Of a DNA stretch of 64,000 nt, positions 39,701 through 64,000 are shown piece after piece. This DNA is from Macquaria australasica (lineage: Eukaryota; Chordata; Actinopteri; Centrarchiformes; Percichthyidae), in NCBI GenBank assembly GCA_005408345.1, contig SEMN01001001.1, positions 1-64,000 of the forward strand. The letters are read 5' to 3'. The position numbers were made by a program, and so were the translations under genes. The notes beneath the pieces are model-generated. The model made no database searches and was not told where the DNA came from. It saw only the letters and a program-made list of their open reading frames with translations. Positions within the stretch are counted from its first letter, which is position 1. Each line of letters begins with the position of its first letter.

Positions 39701-42148
39701 TGTGGTTAACCAGTTATCCATCCGACAAGTTCCCAGTCAGTATCCTGCAGAATGGGCTGAAGATGACCAATGAGCCTCCTAAAGGAATAAGAGCCAACCT
39801 GTTGCGTTCCTACCTGAGTCACCCCATCTCTGACCCTGACTTCTTTGGCAGCTCCAAGAAACAGGTCATTTGGCAGAAGCTCCTATTTGGTCTCACCTTC
39901 TTTCATGCTCTAGTACAAGAAAGGAGGAACTTTGGACCTCTGGGTGAGAAATATAAACTATAATTCTGCTGCTATAAATTTGCTGTTTGACCCTTGTGTG
40001 ATGAAATTTATTTTTTAATCCTGGATCATTTTAAGGTGGTTTAAGTTCTTCATTTTGATATTTTAATTTTTTTGTGATTATTAAATAAATGTATTGTACC
40101 ATTATTCTGTCATTATATGTCAAAACAATCCTGTTGCTGTTGTTTGTCCATTTTCTCTCAGGTTGGAATATTCCCTATGAGTTTAATGAGTCTGACCTGA
40201 GGATCAGTATGAGGCAGATCCAGATGTTCCTGGATGAGTATGATGAGGTTCCACTGGAGGCCCTCTCATATCTTACAGGTACGGTCTCGTACCTTTATAG
40301 TTGTTAACACAGCAGCACATTCATTTACACCAATGAAATTGGCAGCATGTTGATATTCTGAGTAGGTAGGTCACCCTTGAATCACCAGCTGATGTAGGAC
40401 CTTAGGGCCTTGTTTTTTTAATCTGTGACCTTTATTACTCTCCCCTCGCTCTTTGCACATATAAAATATGTATACAGAATATGGCTCAAACTTGACGAAA
40501 CCTCTCAATAAACATCACAACAATGTCCTTGGATTTCCATTTTTGTTTGTTTGTTTTAATGATTTCTTCGCTTCTCAGGTGAGTGTAACTATGGTGGCAG
40601 GGTGACAGACGACAAAGACAGGCGTCTGCTGCTGTCGCTTCTGTCCATCTTCTACAGTTGGGAGCTGATAGAACAGGAGTGCTGCCACCTGTGTGAGGGA
40701 GATGTGTATTATGTCCCTGCTCACGGCCCCTATCAGGTACTGACAGAACTCTACTCTATTTATAATTAGTGCTACAGTGTACGACTGCCATATCCATCAT
40801 CATCAGTCATGACATGATATAAAGCAGCTATCTTCTTATGTCATCATTGCTAAAGTAAATACAAGCTTGCATTTCAAATAAACACAACAGCAGCTGATTT
40901 CACTGTACACCCAGAGGAGGATTAATGGTTTTAGTCACTGAGTGTAATGTTTGCCTAGAATGAAATCTACATAGAGGACACAGTGTTAAAGATCACTGTT
41001 ATAAGTCAAGTAATTCTTTAATCATCCTGTTTGATAAGGAGATTCATTTTCAAATATGATTTTCTTTATTCCAGACGTATGTTGACTACATTCGCAGTCT
41101 TCCTATTTGTGCCGATCCTTGTGTGTTCGGACTTCATAGCAATGCTGACATCACCAAAGATAATCAAGAGACCAATCAGCTCTTGGATGGAGTACTGCTG
41201 ACTCTGCCCAGGCAGACAGGAGGCGGGGCTAAGTCTTCTCAGGTTTGCACTGCCTGTTGTCTGAAGCATTCTGGCTGATTCTAATTTCCCTGAGGAAACA
41301 CTGTATGCAAACTTGTTGTCCTATATTCAAGCTTTGTGTTGTCGGCTGTTTGTGTTGTAGGAAGTGGTAGATGAGCTTGCGGAAGACATCCTGTCTAAGC
41401 TGCCAGCAGACTTTGACATACAAATGGTGACTGATAAATACCCAGTCATGTATGAGGAGTCTATGAATACTGTTCTGAGGCAGGAAATCATCCGCTTTAA
41501 CAGGTAGCAACAACTTGGGCTGCTATGAAATTAAATATTCATGCTGGAAAAGACTAACCTTAACTCAAGGATCAGTTTGTGAAGGACACACTGATGAAAC
41601 CATTTACAATTAATACCTGATCACATTCATCTCTCCTCTTGACAGACTCACTCATGTGGTGCGTGACAGCTTGGTAAACATCCGCAAAGCTTTGAAGGGC
41701 CAGATTGTAATGTCTGCTGAACTTGAGAACGTCTTCAACAGTATGCTGGTGGGCAAAGTGCCCGCTATGTGGGCAGCCAAGTCATACCCCTCTCTTAAGC
41801 CAATGGGGAGCTACGTGACTGATCTCTTAGCCAGGCTGCAGTTCCTACAAGTAAGAATTATGATTGTCATGGGTTACACAGACCTCGAGTGAAGGTGGAA
41901 TATGACTTACAAGTTGAATGAAGCACATACTAAGTAGTTCACGTTCAATAACATATATGTACTGTTTGCTTGGTGTTAAGTAAGGGAAATTGTTTGAATA
42001 TGCATGAAATTAAAATCATCTTCAGTATGTGTTAGGAAAAAATGAACAAAGTTGACATAAACTAATCTGTTACACTCAGATCAAAGTAAAGCAACACTGG
42101 TTGTATAGAGAACAGATTTTTTGCTTTTATACATATATACTGTATGTG

Positions 42149-42207
<59 letters not shown>

Positions 42208-42841
42208 GCATATGCTTGCATGTCTGTCTTGACAGGATTGGATAGACAACGGCCCACCCACAGTCTTCTGGCTCTCTGGCTTCTACTTCACACAGTCATT
42301 TCTTACTGGAGTGGCTCAGAATTTTGCCAGGAAGTACACCATCCCCATAGACTACATTGGCTTTGAATTTGAGGTATGCAATTATTTTGCTAACCTTTCT
42401 CAGTGTTTTTGGTCATATTTTATCATGATAATGTATTAATAATAGGGAGATATTGGATGGATATTCATGCTCTGAGTGGTGTTCCAGGTAACTAAACAGG
42501 GGACCCATATTGATAAGAAGCCAGAGGACGGGGCCTATGTTAGGGGTCTTTTCATGGAGGGGGCTCGCTGGGACAGAGAAGACATGGTCATTGGAGAGTC
42601 CCTCCCCAAGATCCTCTTTGACTCATTGCCCATCATCAAGCTCAAACCAGGAGAAATGTCCAAGTTTCAACATGAAAACATCTACGTTTGTCCAGTTTAC
42701 AAAACCAGCGCTCGCAGAGGGACCTTGTCCACCACCGGCCACTCCACCAACTACGTCATGTCCATCGAGCTGCCCTCTGACAAGCCACAGAAACACTGGG
42801 TTAACCGCGGAGTGGCATGCCTCTGCCAGCTGGATGACTAA
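17558..42841 (+). CDS. dnah3: Axonemal dynein heavy chain, DNAH3-like inner-arm type, complete 62-exon gene
   Basis: This is the ATP-driven microtubule motor of an inner dynein arm in motile cilia and flagella. The 62 exons (listed in the segment entries) sum to 12,135 bases, an unbroken frame of about 4044 residues plus stop, within the usual range of the single-headed DNAH3/7/12 group. It opens MERLKQ, then an N-terminal tail and linker (to about 1340), six AAA modules, a stalk, and ends KHWVNRGVACLCQLDD. P-loops: GPAGTGKT (AAA1, about 1360), GDPLGGKT (AAA2, about 1641), GPTGTGKS (AAA3, about 2001), GIGGSGRQS (AAA4, about 2361). AAA1 Walker B (ACFDEFNRI) is intact, so the motor looks functional. 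Two introns use GC donors (at 18882 and 30188). The C-terminal PVYKTSARRGTLSTTGHSTN and IELPSDKPQKHW match my memory of DNAH3 better than DNAH7 or DNAH12. The family is certain; the exact paralogue is not. Confidence 0.9.
27124..27268 (+). repeat. Tandem duplication (two units of about 70 bases) in dynein intron 25
   Basis: Two adjacent units share TTTAATTTTATGAATGGTAT at the start and ATATAAAACCAGCCATCAGT at the end. They differ in the middle: the first has a TA microsatellite, the second a T-rich G-interrupted tract. Confidence 0.9.
28180..32879 (+). other. dnah3: Dynein motor modules AAA1-AAA3, exons 29-44
   Basis: Exons: 28180-28288 (AAA1 P-loop), 28387-28500 (Walker B), 28973-29149, 29315-29406, 29523-29742, 29837-29971, 30076-30187 (AAA2 P-loop), 30350-30591, 30865-30965, 31085-31190, 31310-31439, 31525-31758, 31861-31964, 32054-32348 (AAA3 P-loop), 32477-32656, 32756-32879. 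AAA1 is the main ATPase; AAA2 normally binds ATP structurally and AAA3 regulates release from the microtubule. AAA3 has Walker B VVYVDDLNMP and a GPPGGGKND loop in which Lys replaces the more usual Arg. The intron after 30187 must use a GC donor (GCAGGT): using the GT four bases later breaks the frame, while the GC choice gives LYKANLMEEFAV. Confidence 0.85.
33134..33552. repeat. Probable dispersed repeat in dynein intron 45
   Basis: The intron repeatedly uses short phrases such as TGCTTGAATTTTG, TTGAAAAATGCTTGATT and AAAGTGCTTGAAAAGTGCTT. I recall the phrase AAGTGCTTGAA from a repeat common in fish genomes. Boundaries are not defined. Confidence 0.4.
33714..33741. repeat. CA microsatellite in dynein intron 46
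   Basis: About 13 CA units, 18 bases after the exon 46 donor. Confidence 0.9.
33898..34673. mobile_element. Non-autonomous inverted-repeat element (MITE-like) with TTAA flanks in dynein intron 46
   Basis: The left end reads AGCTGGGGTAGGCAG at 33904-33918 and the right end is its perfect reverse complement at 34653-34667. Each end is bordered by TTAA (33900-33903 and 34668-34671), and the symmetry extends to 21 bases in all. The element is about 0.77 kb and more GC-rich in its right half than the intron around it. TTAA borders suggest a piggyBac-type or similar transposase. There is no transposase frame; the 178-codon minus-strand open frame at 34111-34647 has no recognisable domain and looks incidental. 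Because TTAA is itself palindromic, I cannot tell whether it is a target duplication or part of the terminal repeat. Confidence 0.85.
37603..42841 (+). other. dnah3: Dynein AAA5-AAA6 and C-terminal domain, exons 53-62
   Basis: Exons: 37603-39230 (1628 bases, by far the largest), 39387-39612, 39699-39943, 40162-40278, 40579-40736, 41075-41242, 41361-41503, 41646-41850, 42236-42373, 42488-42841. Exon 53 contains AAA5 (AWQIAGLPVDSFSTDNGIIV, NSRRWPLMIDPQGQANKWIK) and the strut region. Then come AAA6 (GQGQGPIAA, GTWVVLQNCHLATSWMP) and the C-terminal domain (GWNIPYEFNESDLRISMRQI, LTGECNYGGRVTDDKDRRLL). The stop TAA is at 42839-42841. The last-but-one exon is preceded by a CA/TA microsatellite at 42150-42207. 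Confidence 0.88.
42150..42207. repeat. CA/TA compound microsatellite close to a dynein acceptor
   Basis: About 18 CA units followed by about 10 TA units, ending roughly 28 bases before the acceptor of exon 61 (42236). Confidence 0.9.
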
Positions 42842-43313
42842 GAACGAGCATCGACTGATTCTGTATTTTGAACTGTATATGCCAAAGAAAGTCTATGTGT
42901 TTGTATGCCAAAGTATCACAGGTATAAACTGACTGGTTTTAAGGACAATTGTCCCATATTGGCAACCATGAACACAATCAAAACATCTATTATTTCATAG
43001 TGGATACAATGAAATTTTATGGTAATATTTTGTCGTGAAGAGGACACAATTGTAGCATATCTAGCATGGTGTATTGGGAATGGAGGTTTGTTTTTTGTTG
43101 TTGTTTTTTTAGCTTTACTAGCCTACATTGCAAGTAAAATGTATTTGATTTCAGTTGCTAGTCAAAGGGACTAGTAACTAGTGGCATTGCATAATGAAAA
43201 GACCTGGTACTGATATGTGTTTGCACTATGATGCACTTTACAATTTTATTTTCTATGTGATTCTTTTTGTTTCAGAGTGGGTGGTGGGTTATTACAAAGA
43301 TTTGCTACTTGAT

Positions 43314-43319
43314 AATAAA
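43314..43319 (+). terminator. Candidate poly(A) signal of the dynein gene
   Basis: AATAAA lies about 470 bases after the TAA stop and is the first canonical hexamer downstream, implying a 3'UTR of about 0.5 kb. Confidence 0.6.
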
Positions 43320-43339
43320 GTCAACATAACATCAAAACA

Positions 43340-45543
43340 ACTGGATGTTGTCAATATTTACAGTGCTCTCTTAAAAGCATCTGATTCACCGAGCAGTGTG
43401 TTCTGAAGGCAAACACTAGATGGCAGCAAAGGCAAACCAGCATTCCACAGGGGTCTCATCTGATACCCATGCACAATGACGAGTGTGTCCACTACATCTT
43501 CACTGAGATATCTGTACAGTTTCTATATAAGAGAATATTTAACTAAACAGTGTGCCATCAAGTGCAAGTATGGGTTATGGGAAATGTGGTCTTAATTTTG
43601 AGAAACAATACCAAAAAAGCCTCATTGTTTGGACATAAGGGTTGCCAACATATCTTGACCATAGTGTAATTTGCTTGTGGTAATTACATCATAACTGATT
43701 TGGAAATTGTCTCACCTTTCACACTGAAGAAGGTTCTGTCCAGATTTAGGACTGAAAGGTTGAGTGCAAAGAGCAAAAATGGTTGTGAGGGGGCAGTGTG
43801 ATGCCAAATACTATACCTGCCTCACCATCACTGAGTGAGGTCTGGCTGGGAGTGTGACAACGATTTCCTGCCCAGACAAGCAGATTCATGACTTTATTAT
43901 GAAATGCTGAGATTCAGTACAGGATTGATGCCATTCTCTGCATGCAGGTCACAAGATGCCGCAAATCTCCAATGAGCTTTTTCATGATGGACCTCTTTCA
44001 GACAAGCTTGTGAAAGGAAGGTGTTTGCATTCAAATCCTAGTGGTAAAGTTTCACGCACTCAGATGGCTGGTGAGTGGTGCTGCCTGGCTGATGCTGTAT
44101 TTATGTCAGCACTGCTTGATGTTCTCTGTAGTCAGCACTTGTGGGTTCAAACATAACTCATCTGACATCAGAATTCAGCCACATCAATACCCACCCCAGA
44201 TTGTAGGGCATGAAATACTGCAACATTAAATCCATATATTGTGAAATGACAGATGCTCCTAACTTCAGTGGTGGTAGTGGGAGCCATACTTATATATCTC
44301 CAGCATCCCACCTGTATCTAATGGGACCCTCTAAAGCCACAACCTTGGAGTTGAGTCTGACTCCGGCTCCAGTTTAGTCCTGTTCTCAAAAACAGAACAA
44401 TCAGAGAGCTTCTGGGAACACATGCAAAGAAGAGAAAGATCAAGCTACCTGACTTTGTGTCATTCTCTATCTAGTCCCTTCAGGCCTCCTTAAGCTACTA
44501 AATGTCCTCCAGAAAGAGCCTCCTGGAAACTAGATGATCATTTCCCTTTAATGAAAATGACTAAACTGAATGTATGCCAAGAGGAGCAAAACATCTGCAA
44601 CACTTTATGAGGGTGAGACACCTCTATTTACTCAGAATTGCATTGCAAGAATTCGACTTCATTTTTCTGAGCAAGGACACATGGGTGCAGAGCTTTTATT
44701 GTAGTCATTACATCATGTTAATGTTGAGCTGATAATGAAATGGAAGAGCCTCCTGTCTTTTCAGATAAGGTTCCCCTAAATAATTAACTCTATGTGATAC
44801 TGTGTTGGATGGAAATGGAGGAAACCGTCATCACATAAATCACACAACACATTGGTTTTGTGTCAGTGAACGTTGCACTGACCTTGATTTGTGTAAGTAT
44901 TTGTATGACTGTGTGTCAACAAGCAAAATCATTTCAGCTTGTTGTTTGTCTTCCAGAGTCACAGAAACACTGCAGCTCGGGGAATGTGGACACCAGTCTA
45001 CCTATAGGACCTGAATGCAACTTTCTCTATGAGTACCAGTTCCAGTAATTACATTTTGGGCACACAAAAAAAAAAGGGGGAAAAAAAGGGGACTCATTCA
45101 TTTTATTTGGCATTTACCCTTGAGTAAGGCTTGTTGGCATCCATCCCTGAGCAATGAATCACAAAAATGTGCTTCTGAATCCTTGAGCAAAATCCATGAC
45201 CTTGATTTCAGTTGAGTTTTAGAGAGGCAGTTGATGGTGGGTTCTACTCTGTGTTTAAGGATGTAAGGGAGTGTCACAAAAGTGAACACCAGAAAAGAAT
45301 ATTAATTTGAGTGCAAATCTAAACTGCAAAAAAAAAGCCCTGACAATAGCTTATGTTCTCAAAACACAAAAGGATGACACAACCATGATTTCTACATATC
45401 TCGTTCATTAAATGTGTCAATACACAATAGTATGTTGTTGACAGTGTAGGTCAATATCTGTGAAAAGAGGAAACTGTTTCAGATTAAGTTTTTTATCAAC
45501 TACATGCACAAATACACTCAGCCTGCAACCACAGTTGACAAAA
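43340..45543. other. Intergenic region between the dynein gene and plcl2
   Basis: About 2.2 kb of AT-rich sequence without a supported gene on either strand. Open frames are under 70 codons and show no similarity or splice-supported extension. A short A-rich and G-rich patch lies near 45067-45090. Confidence 0.5.
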
Positions 45544-46016
45544 CGGTAACACTTCCTAATAAGGCACCCTTTACTGTATATAAAGGGTTTATAAGTTGTA
45601 ACTAATTACTTTACGAAAGTTTAATTATTCATTTACTAATGCTTAATAAGTCATTAATAAAGAGTTTTAGTCAAGTCTGCAGTTATGAATGTTAATAAGT
45701 GTTTAATAAAGGATTTTAATTATTAAATCAGCAGTTTAGGAATGTTAATAAGTGATTAATAACGGGGTTTTAATGATCACATCTGCAGTTAGGCTATTAA
45801 TATTAATAAGTCATTAATAAAGGGTTTTAATCATCAAGTCTGCAGCAAAGTTGTTAATAAATTGATTTTGGTCAAGATAGCCTGCGGCCCCTTTCCTAGA
45901 AATAGAGATTTCACAACCTGGCAACCCAGAAGTTGTTCTTATTAATGGATTGTAACTGATCTATAAAGCATTAATAGGCCTAAGTGATTTATTAACATTA
46001 ACAGAAAGTAGCACCA
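45544..46016. mobile_element. MITE-like element with internal tandem repeats upstream of plcl2
   Basis: The left end is CGGTAACACTTCCTAATAAG; the right end near 46003-46016 (GAAAGTAGCACC) is an imperfect inverted match to it. Inside, 45641-45855 holds about four diverged units with TTAATAAGT starts at about 45643, 45692, 45745 and 45803, each with TTAATAA, GTTTTAAT and a CTGCAG- or CAGCAG-like block. The phrase GGTAACACTT...AATAAGG followed by AAAGGGTTTATAAG is one I recall as a common teleost dispersed repeat. Family not identified. Confidence 0.55.
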
Positions 46017-46449
46017 TAAAACACACGTTGTTGCTAGAGGGTCGGAAAAGCAAAAACCGCCCACCCATCTAACAGACTGGTGACAGCTGATGACTTTATT
46101 GGCCTGCTGCTGCACACATGAACCCGGTGGCTGTTGATGAAGACCGAAGCGAGTGTGGTCAAAAATGTAAAAATGATCATGATGGTTTCCACAGTTCTGA
46201 GGCACAGCGTGAGGAGGATTTAGATTTAGACAGCGGCGGCGGAGGAGCAGACAGCTTCTTACTGTAGCGTCTACGTTTCCTGAACGCAAGCGCACTTCCA
46301 GCTGTCGCGGAGATGTGATGAGTATTGGCGGCGGAGATCTGGAAGGTGTGTCGGTCACTGCTGCCGCTCAGCTTTCTCCCCTCCTGTCATCCCCCCTCAG
46401 TGTGTGTGTGTGTGTGTGCGCAGCAGAGAGAGGGAGAGGAGGAAGACGC

Positions 46450-46484
<35 letters not shown>

Positions 46485-46617
46485 AGTTTCCTCTGCTCTT
46501 GGCGCACGGTCGCCGTTCGTTCACTTCAGACGATGGCACGTCCGTATCGGTGTGCAGCGCTGTTGCGTTCGGAGCCCCGCTGCTTTCAAGAGAACTGAGC
46601 AATCCAAAAGTGTCACC
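46017..46617 (+). promoter_or_regulatory. plcl2 promoter-proximal region and 5'UTR
   Basis: CpG-richer sequence with GGCGGCGGCGGAGGAGC-like triplets near 46230, a TG tract near 46399-46418 and a GA tract at 46452-46481. The transcription start is unknown. An ATG at 46315 is in frame with the plcl2 start and no stop intervenes, so a longer N-terminus is formally possible. The ATG at 46618 sits in a strong context (ACCATGG) and matches the MAE start of mammalian PLCL2. Confidence 0.4.
46452..46481. repeat. GA microsatellite in plcl2 5' region
   Basis: About 15 GA units, which translate as Arg-Glu repeats in the frame of the possible upstream start. Confidence 0.9.
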
Positions 46618-62476
<15,859 letters not shown>

Positions 62477-64000
62477 GTGAGGAAGGAAGAGAGTTGACAG
62501 TTAATATGCTCACGGTTTTTCACCAGATAAAGGAGTATGCAGGCTCACATCTCTGAAATACATTGAAAAGGAAGGAAAGACCAAACAAAAGCAGCAAAGA
62601 TCACAAATCAGCCAACCACCTCCCATCTCCTGTCTACTTGACCTAACAATGAAACCCCCCCTCCCAGACAAAAGCTTCCTTTTTCGCCAATATGTTCTCA
62701 AACACAAAGTGAGCCCTCATTGTTATGTAGCAGACAACATTCCCATTCGTTCTGGCTGTAATAAGGCTCGTAAACACATCAGCGACATCCTCACCTTGGC
62801 CTGAAGCCACTGTGTGTTTCCACCCAAATAAACTGCGGACTTTCATTGACCGAGGAGAAAGTTATTTAACAGACTTCATTTATGTAATGGTGTCTAAAAA
62901 TAAAGCCAGCCGTCGAGAAAAAACTCCCCTGTGGAAATAAATACAAAGAGAGAAAGAGGGGGAGAGAAAAATGGGGTCAGAGCGGTCAATTGGTCTGTTA
63001 GTCAACTCATCAACTTCTCAATAAGGCGCGATGAATCAGTTTGTTTAAGTGGGTTTAGGTTGCTCGGCTGGTGTTGTAACTGCAATGATGCAGGCTTTCT
63101 TTCTGTCCTCACTTTCAACATATTTCTCTTTGGTCTCTACCTCCATCTTTCAGCCTCCTCCTCATCTTTTCTTTAACTCCTTCATCTCTCTCAGTTCCCG
63201 CCTCCTCTTCTTCCCTCTGGGTCTGGTTGGACTGTGGCTGGCCACCTAAAGAGGCTTCCACACAGCTGTGGTCCAGCACTTGGTGGAGTGGTAGCCTGTC
63301 TTGCTATGTTGAAGTGTTGCTGGGGTAAACAACATTACACTCCTGTTTTGCCATCTGTCTGGCTGCTGCAATACCTTTTAAATTGATATTTGCTCAAAGT
63401 GCACTTCTTCATGTTTCATATTAGATATTCCCCAGAAGTCTCTTGGGTAGGATGATGGACAGTCAGTATGAATTGCCAATTTAGAGATCCTGTCCAGAGA
63501 GTATATGGGATGTGTGCGAGTGTGTGTGCATTGTGAGTAAGGGAGGGAGACACTCAGAAATAGGCTGTAGTGGAGATAAATGGATCTCTTTCTAGTCTTA
63601 TTAAGTTATGATTAAGGTTTGGGTGTATAAACCGTGACACTTTAATTTAACTACGGTTGTTTGTCACTGCAATGAAACTAGCAACTGCACAGACCTGTGA
63701 CTTTCTATTTACACATTAGTGTGCAAGTAAGAATGTGCATGTGTGGGTCTCTGTGCCACTTCCGTTTCCAGCCAAGCGGATCAGAGTTGAATACCATTAG
63801 CATAGATTTGAATGTCGCTCTGCTAACTGGATTCCACACCTCAATCCTGATGCCTGGACGCAGAGGCAAACAACAGAGACAGGAAATAGGGATGAGTGTG
63901 TGTGTGTGTATGTGGGTGTCTTGTTGAATTGGATCTGGTCAAAGTAGTGTACTGTTGTTAATCCCTTATTTGTCGAACAGCATTTTTTTCTTTCCCACAG
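62477..64000. other. Intron 9 of plcl2, ending in a splice acceptor at the window edge
   Basis: The exon 9 donor is GTGAGG at 62477. The window closes with a pyrimidine tract and CCCACAG at 63994-64000, an ideal acceptor. No earlier exon matching the PLCL2 C-terminus was found, so the last coding exon probably begins at the base after the window. Confidence 0.6.

Noticed and set aside
17558..42841. Naming the dynein gene dnah7 or dnah12
   Set aside because: The C-terminal block and the N-terminal KKSIVDYILMDPSERQRL and RAPVPW region fit my memory of DNAH3 better; a phylogeny is still needed to settle it.

Overview
The window is from a ray-finned fish, probably a percomorph teleost. It has compact multi-exon vertebrate genes with GT-AG introns, many CA, TA, GA and CTTT microsatellites, and several short dispersed elements of kinds I recognise as common in percomorph genomes. 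All gene models below were read by eye: each exon was joined through its splice sites and reading phase. Names come from remembered family sequences, not a search.

Four protein-coding genes are present. (1) rftn1 (raftlin), minus strand, is partial. Its first coding exon is at 3196-3343, a 5' non-coding exon lies near 9226-9475, and the rest lies beyond the left edge. (2) dazl, minus strand, is complete: coding exons 15911 down to 12664, then two further exons to a poly(A) signal near 10301. An in-frame TGA in its eighth exon appears to cut off a conserved C-terminal tail whose downstream exon is still present. (3) An axonemal dynein heavy chain of the DNAH3/7/12 group, best match dnah3, plus strand, has 62 coding exons at 17558-42841. 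The joined frame is open throughout and gives about 4044 residues. (4) plcl2 (catalytically inactive phospholipase C-like 2), plus strand, has nine coding exons at 46618-62476. The window ends exactly on what looks like the splice acceptor of its last exon.

The order and orientation rftn1(-), dazl(-), plcl2(+) match the human 3p24.3 block RFTN1-DAZL-PLCL2, which supports the names and suggests the dynein gene was inserted into, or lost from, this block. dazl and the dynein gene are head to head, about 1.65 kb apart between start codons. Both are plausibly expressed in testis, but a shared promoter is only an inference.

The rest is intron and intergenic DNA. It holds a TTAA-flanked inverted-repeat element in dynein intron 46, a fold-back element in plcl2 intron 1, two diverged copies of one AT-rich repeat in plcl2 introns, an inverted pair of a SINE-like repeat about 50 kb apart, a MITE-like element just upstream of plcl2, and long microsatellites. 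I saw no tRNA, rRNA or CRISPR array and no coding viral or retrotransposon sequence. The most unusual observations are the dazl TGA, two GC-AG introns in the dynein gene, the multi-exon structure of plcl2 compared with mammals, and a second PP1-docking-like motif in the PLCL2 X-Y linker.
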